Assembly (NCBI GenBank): GCA_002337215.1
Contig: DDFO01000054.1
Span: 56,576 to 75,981 of the forward strand
Origin: Phycisphaerales bacterium UBA1926
Lineage (GTDB): Bacteria; Planctomycetota; Phycisphaerae; Phycisphaerales; UBA1924
DNA length: 19,406 bases
Direction of reading: 5' to 3'
Every line of letters starts with the position of its first letter. Within the stretch, counting starts at the first letter, position 1. The notes beneath the pieces are model-generated. The model made no database searches and had not been told where the DNA came from. It worked only from the letters and a program-made list of their open reading frames with translations. Both the position numbers and the translations under genes were made by a program. Below, piece by piece: positions 15,567 to 19,406 of this stretch.

Positions 15567-18362
15567 ATGGCCGAGATCAGTCTCAAAGCACTCTTCGGGA
15601 AGTTCAACAGCCTGTGCTACAAATCGAGCGAGGCCGCGACGGTCTACTGCAAGATGCGTGGCAACCCCCATGTCGAGGTGCTGCACTTCTTCCACCAGGT
15701 GCTGCAACTGCAGGACTCGGATCTGCACCGCATCATCCGCCACTACAACCTCAACCCGTCCGTTCTCGCGTCGGATCTCACCGAATCGCTCGACAAGCTC
15801 CCCCGCGGGGCGTCCAGCCTTTCCGGGTTCTCCGCCGACTTCGAAGAGGCCGTCGAGCGTGCTTGGACATACGCGACGCTGCTCCTCAACGAGTCTTCGA
15901 TCCGTTCCGGGCACATCATTGTCGGGCTGCTCAAGACCAAGGGCCTGCTCCGCTCGCTCACGGCGATCAGCGGCGAGTTCGAGAAGATCAAGGTCGAGGA
16001 CCTGACCGACAAGTGGGAGAAGATCCTGGGCGATTCGGTCGAGGCGGGGCTCGCTGCGAAGGACGGCTCCAAGGTGGGCGGCGGGGCCGTCCCGGGTGAA
16101 GCTTCGGGCGCGATGTCGCCCGCCCAGATGGGCAAGGAAGAGGCCCTCAAGCGATTCTGCAAGGACCTGACCGAGGAGGCCCGCACCGGGAAGATCGACC
16201 CGATCGTGGGCCGCGACGACGAGACCCGTCAGGTTGTCGACATTCTGATGCGCCGTCGGCAGAACAACCCTGTCCTCGTCGGCGAGGCCGGCGTGGGCAA
16301 AACCGCCGTCGCGGAGGGGTTCGCGCACAAGATCGTCGAGAACGACGTCCCTCCCCCGCTCCAGGGCGTGCGTCTGCTCGAACTCGACGTCAGCGCGCTC
16401 CAGGCGGGCGCGAGCATGAAGGGCGAGTTCGAGGAGCGCCTCAAGCAGGTCATCGAGGAAGTCCAGGCATCGAGCCAGCCCACGATTCTGTTCATCGACG
16501 AGGTCCACAGGCTCATCGGCGCTGGCGGCGCCGCGGGCACGGGCGACGCCGCCCAGCTCCTCAAGCCGGCGCTCGCCCGCGGTCTCCTACGCACCGTCGC
16601 CGCGACCACCTGGGCCGAGTACAAGAAGCACATCGAGAAGGACCCGGCGCTCACCCGCCGCTTCCAGACCGTGCAGGTGGATGAGCCCGACGAGGCCCGC
16701 GCGATCAGGATGATGCGGAAGGTCGCGGGCATCTTCGAGCAGCACCATCAGGTCCAGATCCTCGACGAGGCGATCGAGTCGGCCGTCAAGCTGGGGCACC
16801 GCTACATCCCGGGTCGTCAGCTCCCCGACAAGGCGGTGAGCCTTCTTGACACCGCGTGTGCGCGCGTCGCGATCGGGCAGCACGCCGTCCCCGCCGCGGT
16901 CGACGACTGCCGCAAGCGAATCCAGGCGTACGAGACCGAGATCGAGATCCTCGGTCGTGAGAAGGATGTCGGGCGAGACCACGAGAAGCGCGTCGCGGGG
17001 CTCGAAGCCGCGATCGCTGAGCAGAACGAGATTCTCTCCGGCCTCGAGGAGTCGTGGAAAAAGGAGAAGGATCTGGTCGACAAGATCCTCGCCTGCCGGA
17101 TGAAGCTCCGCGGCGGGACGGTCGTCCACGCAAAATCGTCCGCCACTTCCCCATCCGACGTAGGGGGCGACCTCGACGACGACGAGGGCAATACGGGCGA
17201 TGATCCCGGCAGCGTCGACACGATGGGCGGGAGCGTCACCGAAGCGTCCGCGACGGCGCTGTCCGACACGGAGCGGGAGGAAGTCGCCGCGGAACTCGAA
17301 TCGCTCCAGGGGCAGCTCTTGGCGCTCCAGGGCGAGAACCCGCTGATCCTCCCCGAGTGCGACGCGAACGCGGTCGCCGCCGTCGTCGCCGACTGGACCG
17401 GCATCCCCGTTGGCAAGATGGTCAAAAACGAGATCCAGGCGATTCTGAGCCTTGCCGAGACGCTCAACCACCGCGTCATCGGTCAGAAGCACGGGCTCGA
17501 CGCGATCGCCAAGCGAGTCCAGACCAGCCGGGCGAGCCTCGACAATCCCAACAAGCCCATCGGCGTCTTCATGCTCGCGGGTCCCTCGGGTGTCGGCAAG
17601 ACCGAGACCGCGCTGGCGCTGGCCGAATCCCTCTATGGCGGTGAGCAGAACATTGTCACCATCAATATGAGCGAGTTCCAGGAAGCGCACACCGTCTCGA
17701 CGCTCAAGGGGGCGCCTCCCGGCTATGTCGGGTATGGCGAGGGCGGGATCCTCACGGAGGCCGTCCGGCGCAAGCCCTATTCCGTGGTGCTGCTCGACGA
17801 GGTCGAGAAGGCGCACAGCGATGTCCACGAGATCTTTTTCCAGGTCTTCGACAAGGGGACGATGGAGGACGGCGAAGGCCGGGTGATCGATTTCAAGAAC
17901 ACGATCATCCTGCTCACGACCAACGTCGGGTCCGACCTCATCATGAACATGTGCGCCGACCCCGACCTGATGCCGAGCGTCGAGGGGCTCCAGAAGTCGC
18001 TCCGCGAGCCCATGCTCAAGGTCTTCCCCGCGGCCCTGCTCGGGCGGATGACGGTGATCCCGTACTTCCCGCTCAGCGACGACATGATCCGCGAGATCAG
18101 CAAGCTGCAACTCGGGCGGATCCAGTCCCGGATCGCCGGCAACCACGGCGCCGAGTTCGTCTACGGCGACGACGTGCTCGACCTGATCGTCAGCCGGTGC
18201 ACCGAACTCGAGTCGGGCGGCCGGATGATCGACGCGATCCTGACGCAGACCATGCTGCCCGAGATCTCCAGCGCGTTCCTGAACCGGATGATGGAGGGCG
18301 GGGAGATCAACAAGGTTTCCGTCGGTGTTGACGATGGCGAGTTCACGTACAGATTCGAGTGA
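15567..18362 (+). CDS. tssH: T6SS AAA+ unfoldase ClpV (TssH)
   Basis: ClpV uses ATP to extract and disassemble contracted TssB/TssC sheath so it can be reused. Domains in order: Clp-N (residues ~10-160, AATVYCKMRGNPHVEVLHFF); AAA1 with Walker A GEAGVGKT (239-246), Walker B ILFIDE (307-312) and arginine region DPALTRRF; a coiled-coil middle domain (~430-605); AAA2 with Walker A GPSGVGKT (672-679), Walker B LLDE (742-745) and pore loop GYVGYGEGG (719-727); and a C-terminal domain with sensor-2 GGRMIDAIL. Both ATP sites look intact. The ClpV-type GGRMIDAIL and position in the cluster separate it from ClpB. At 931 residues it is longer than usual, mainly from an acidic, Ser/Gly-rich insertion at ~523-568. 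The frame stays open upstream into tssG, but ATG 15567 has GGAGGA seven bases before it and the right N terminus. Confidence 0.96.
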   Translation: MAEISLKALFGKFNSLCYKSSEAATVYCKMRGNPHVEVLHFFHQVLQLQDSDLHRIIRHYNLNPSVLASDLTESLDKLPRGASSLSGFSADFEEAVERAWTYATLLLNESSIRSGHIIVGLLKTKGLLRSLTAISGEFEKIKVEDLTDKWEKILGDSVEAGLAAKDGSKVGGGAVPGEASGAMSPAQMGKEEALKRFCKDLTEEARTGKIDPIVGRDDETRQVVDILMRRRQNNPVLVGEAGVGKTAVAEGFAHKIVENDVPPPLQGVRLLELDVSALQAGASMKGEFEERLKQVIEEVQASSQPTILFIDEVHRLIGAGGAAGTGDAAQLLKPALARGLLRTVAATTWAEYKKHIEKDPALTRRFQTVQVDEPDEARAIRMMRKVAGIFEQHHQVQILDEAIESAVKLGHRYIPGRQLPDKAVSLLDTACARVAIGQHAVPAAVDDCRKRIQAYETEIEILGREKDVGRDHEKRVAGLEAAIAEQNEILSGLEESWKKEKDLVDKILACRMKLRGGTVVHAKSSATSPSDVGGDLDDDEGNTGDDPGSVDTMGGSVTEASATALSDTEREEVAAELESLQGQLLALQGENPLILPECDANAVAAVVADWTGIPVGKMVKNEIQAILSLAETLNHRVIGQKHGLDAIAKRVQTSRASLDNPNKPIGVFMLAGPSGVGKTETALALAESLYGGEQNIVTINMSEFQEAHTVSTLKGAPPGYVGYGEGGILTEAVRRKPYSVVLLDEVEKAHSDVHEIFFQVFDKGTMEDGEGRVIDFKNTIILLTTNVGSDLIMNMCADPDLMPSVEGLQKSLREPMLKVFPAALLGRMTVIPYFPLSDDMIREISKLQLGRIQSRIAGNHGAEFVYGDDVLDLIVSRCTELESGGRMIDAILTQTMLPEISSAFLNRMMEGGEINKVSVGVDDGEFTYRFE

Positions 18363-18382
18363 TCAAAGCGGCGGAGCGCCCC

Positions 18383-18433
18383 GAGATCTGGAGGTCGCCT
18401 GCGCGTCTGTGCGCGCCAGATATCCTCGTTTTT
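18383..18433 (+). terminator. Terminator ending the T6SS operon
   Basis: ATCTGG (18386-18391) pairs with CCAGAT (18416-18421), extendable with GAG/CTC across a small bulge. A nested GCGCG/CGCGC stem lies inside. T5 at 18429-18433 follows within eight bases. It starts 20 bases after the tssH stop. The stem is imperfect but the T tract is good. Confidence 0.5.
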
Positions 18434-18521
18434 CTGGTAGTTAGAGCACCTGTGAGTGGTCCGAAGCCGCGCCGCTCAGTAGGCTCTCGTCGTAGCCTCG
18501 GCGACGGTGATCCGGGGAGCG

Positions 18522-18540
18522 AATCGGCCGATTCCGGCCT
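18522..18540 (+). promoter_or_regulatory. Overlapping palindromes in the glnN leader
   Basis: GAATCGGCCGATTC (18522-18535) is a perfect 14-base palindrome. It overlaps GGCCG-ATTC-CGGCC (18527-18540), a five-base-pair hairpin, so the two structures exclude each other in RNA. They lie 12-30 bases upstream of the Shine-Dalgarno AGGAG (18553-18557). It could be a protein operator or a small structural switch. No known nitrogen-regulator box or glutamine riboswitch is recognised. Confidence 0.3.
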
Positions 18541-18566
18541 GCTGATGAAAACAGGAGACTCCGGGG

Positions 18567-19406
18567 ATGCGAACCAAACACGCCCTCGCCGCCGCGACCG
18601 ACGCCGCCACCGACTGGCTGCGGGCAACTCCCTCAGCCGCGGGCCAGCAGCCCGTCGAGGAGATCTTCGGGAGCGATGTCTTCGACCAGCGGGCGATGCG
18701 CGAGCGTCTCCCCAAGCAGACCTACAAGGAATTGATGAGGACCATCGACGACGGCGAGCGGCTCGCACCGCAGGTCGCCGACGTCGTGGCCTCGATCATG
18801 AAGGACTGGGCGATGGAGCGGGGCGCGACCCACTTCACCCACTGGTTCCAGCCCCTCACCGGGTCCACCGCCGAGAAGCACGACGCGATGATCATCCCCG
18901 CGGGCGACGGGAACATCGTCACCCAATTCAGCGGGGTCGAGCTCGTCCAAGGGGAGCCCGACGCGTCGAGTTTCCCCTCAGGGGGCCTGCGCGCCACGTT
19001 CGAGGCCCGCGGCTACACAGCCTGGGACCCGACCAGCCCCGCGTTCATCATCCGCGGCCGAAACCACGGCACGCTCTGCGTCCCGACCGCCTTCGTCTCC
19101 TGGACGGGCGAAGCTCTCGACAAGAAGACGCCGCTCCTCCGCTCGATCGACGCCCTGAGCACGCAGGCGCTCCGCATCCTGAAGCTCTTCGGGACCGACG
19201 TGGGTGTCAGCAAGGTCAGGCCCTCTGTCGGGACCGAGCAGGAGTACTTCCTCGTCGATCGGCACCTGTACTACGCCCGCCCCGATCTGGTTACCTGCGA
19301 GCGCACGCTCTTCGGTGCCAAACCCCCGAAGGGACAGGAACTCGACGACCACTACTTCGGCGCCATCCCCCAGCGGGTGATTGCGTTCATGGCCGAGGTT
19401 GAGCAG
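18567..19406 (+). CDS. glnN: Type III glutamine synthetase, 3' partial
   Basis: The enzyme makes glutamine from glutamate, ammonia and ATP in the cytoplasm and is the entry point of nitrogen assimilation. The frame is open from the ATG to the last base, giving 280 residues, less than half of the ~700-730 usual for type III. The type III N-terminal region is unmistakable: [70 protein letters not shown] and [24 protein letters not shown] (Glu224 and Glu226) begins the catalytic metal-binding part. AGGAG nine bases upstream of the ATG supports the start. It follows the T6SS terminator by about 130 bases and has no evident functional link to secretion. No frameshift is visible. Confidence 0.95.
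   Translation, partial: MRTKHALAAATDAATDWLRATPSAAGQQPVEEIFGSDVFDQRAMRERLPKQTYKELMRTIDDGERLAPQVADVVASIMKDWAMERGATHFTHWFQPLTGSTAEKHDAMIIPAGDGNIVTQFSGVELVQGEPDASSFPSGGLRATFEARGYTAWDPTSPAFIIRGRNHGTLCVPTAFVSWTGEALDKKTPLLRSIDALSTQALRILKLFGTDVGVSKVRPSVGTEQEYFLVDRHLYYARPDLVTCERTLFGAKPPKGQELDDHYFGAIPQRVIAFMAEVEQ

Noticed and set aside
18359..19402. A 347-codon + strand open frame overlapping the start of glnN
   Set aside because: It is an Arg-rich out-of-frame shadow; the frame starting at 18567 encodes an unmistakable type III glutamine synthetase.

Overview
This is a GC-rich stretch from a bacterium. It carries the cytoplasmic half of a type VI secretion system (T6SS), set between the end of a giant beta-solenoid surface-type protein and the start of a type III glutamine synthetase gene. 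All genes lie on the + strand. The very large Gly/Asn/Thr-rich repeat protein, the large type III glutamine synthetase and the overall style of the T6SS proteins suggest a Planctomycetota bacterium, perhaps of the Phycisphaerae. That placement is inference; there is no rRNA or other marker here to prove it.

Layout. Positions 2-6676 hold the C-terminal part (about 2,224 residues; the start lies upstream) of a filamentous-haemagglutinin-like beta-solenoid protein. A long perfect-looking hairpin with a T-rich tail (6700-6754) closes that unit. The T6SS genes follow: tssA (6778-8007), tssB and tssC (8203-10208), hcp/tssD (10437-10937), then tagJ-tssE-tssF-tssG-tssH (11175-18362), tightly packed with overlaps or short gaps. 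A hairpin followed by T5 (18383-18433) ends the cluster. glnN begins at 18567 and runs off the window end. There is no gene-free stretch over 300 bases; the largest gaps are 195-237 bases (tssA-tssB, tssC-hcp, hcp-tagJ, tssH-glnN), and each holds hairpins described in the feature list.

How the genes work together. TssB and TssC form the contractile sheath around the Hcp tube. TssA caps and primes sheath growth. TssE, TssF and TssG are wedge components of the baseplate. TssH (ClpV) is the AAA+ unfoldase that recycles contracted sheath, and TagJ is the accessory factor that links sheath and ClpV in one class of T6SS. The baseplate protein TssK, the membrane complex TssJ/L/M, the spike VgrG and any effector are not in this window, so the system must be completed elsewhere, either upstream of the giant gene or at another locus.

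Things worth a second look are the strictly phased 72/144-base repeat in the giant gene, an acidic low-complexity insertion in the ClpV middle domain, a perfect palindrome embedded in frame in the tssA linker, GC-rich hairpins sitting directly before the Shine-Dalgarno sequences of tssB, hcp and tssH, and the isolation of hcp between two hairpins. I found no tRNA, rRNA, CRISPR array or insertion sequence.
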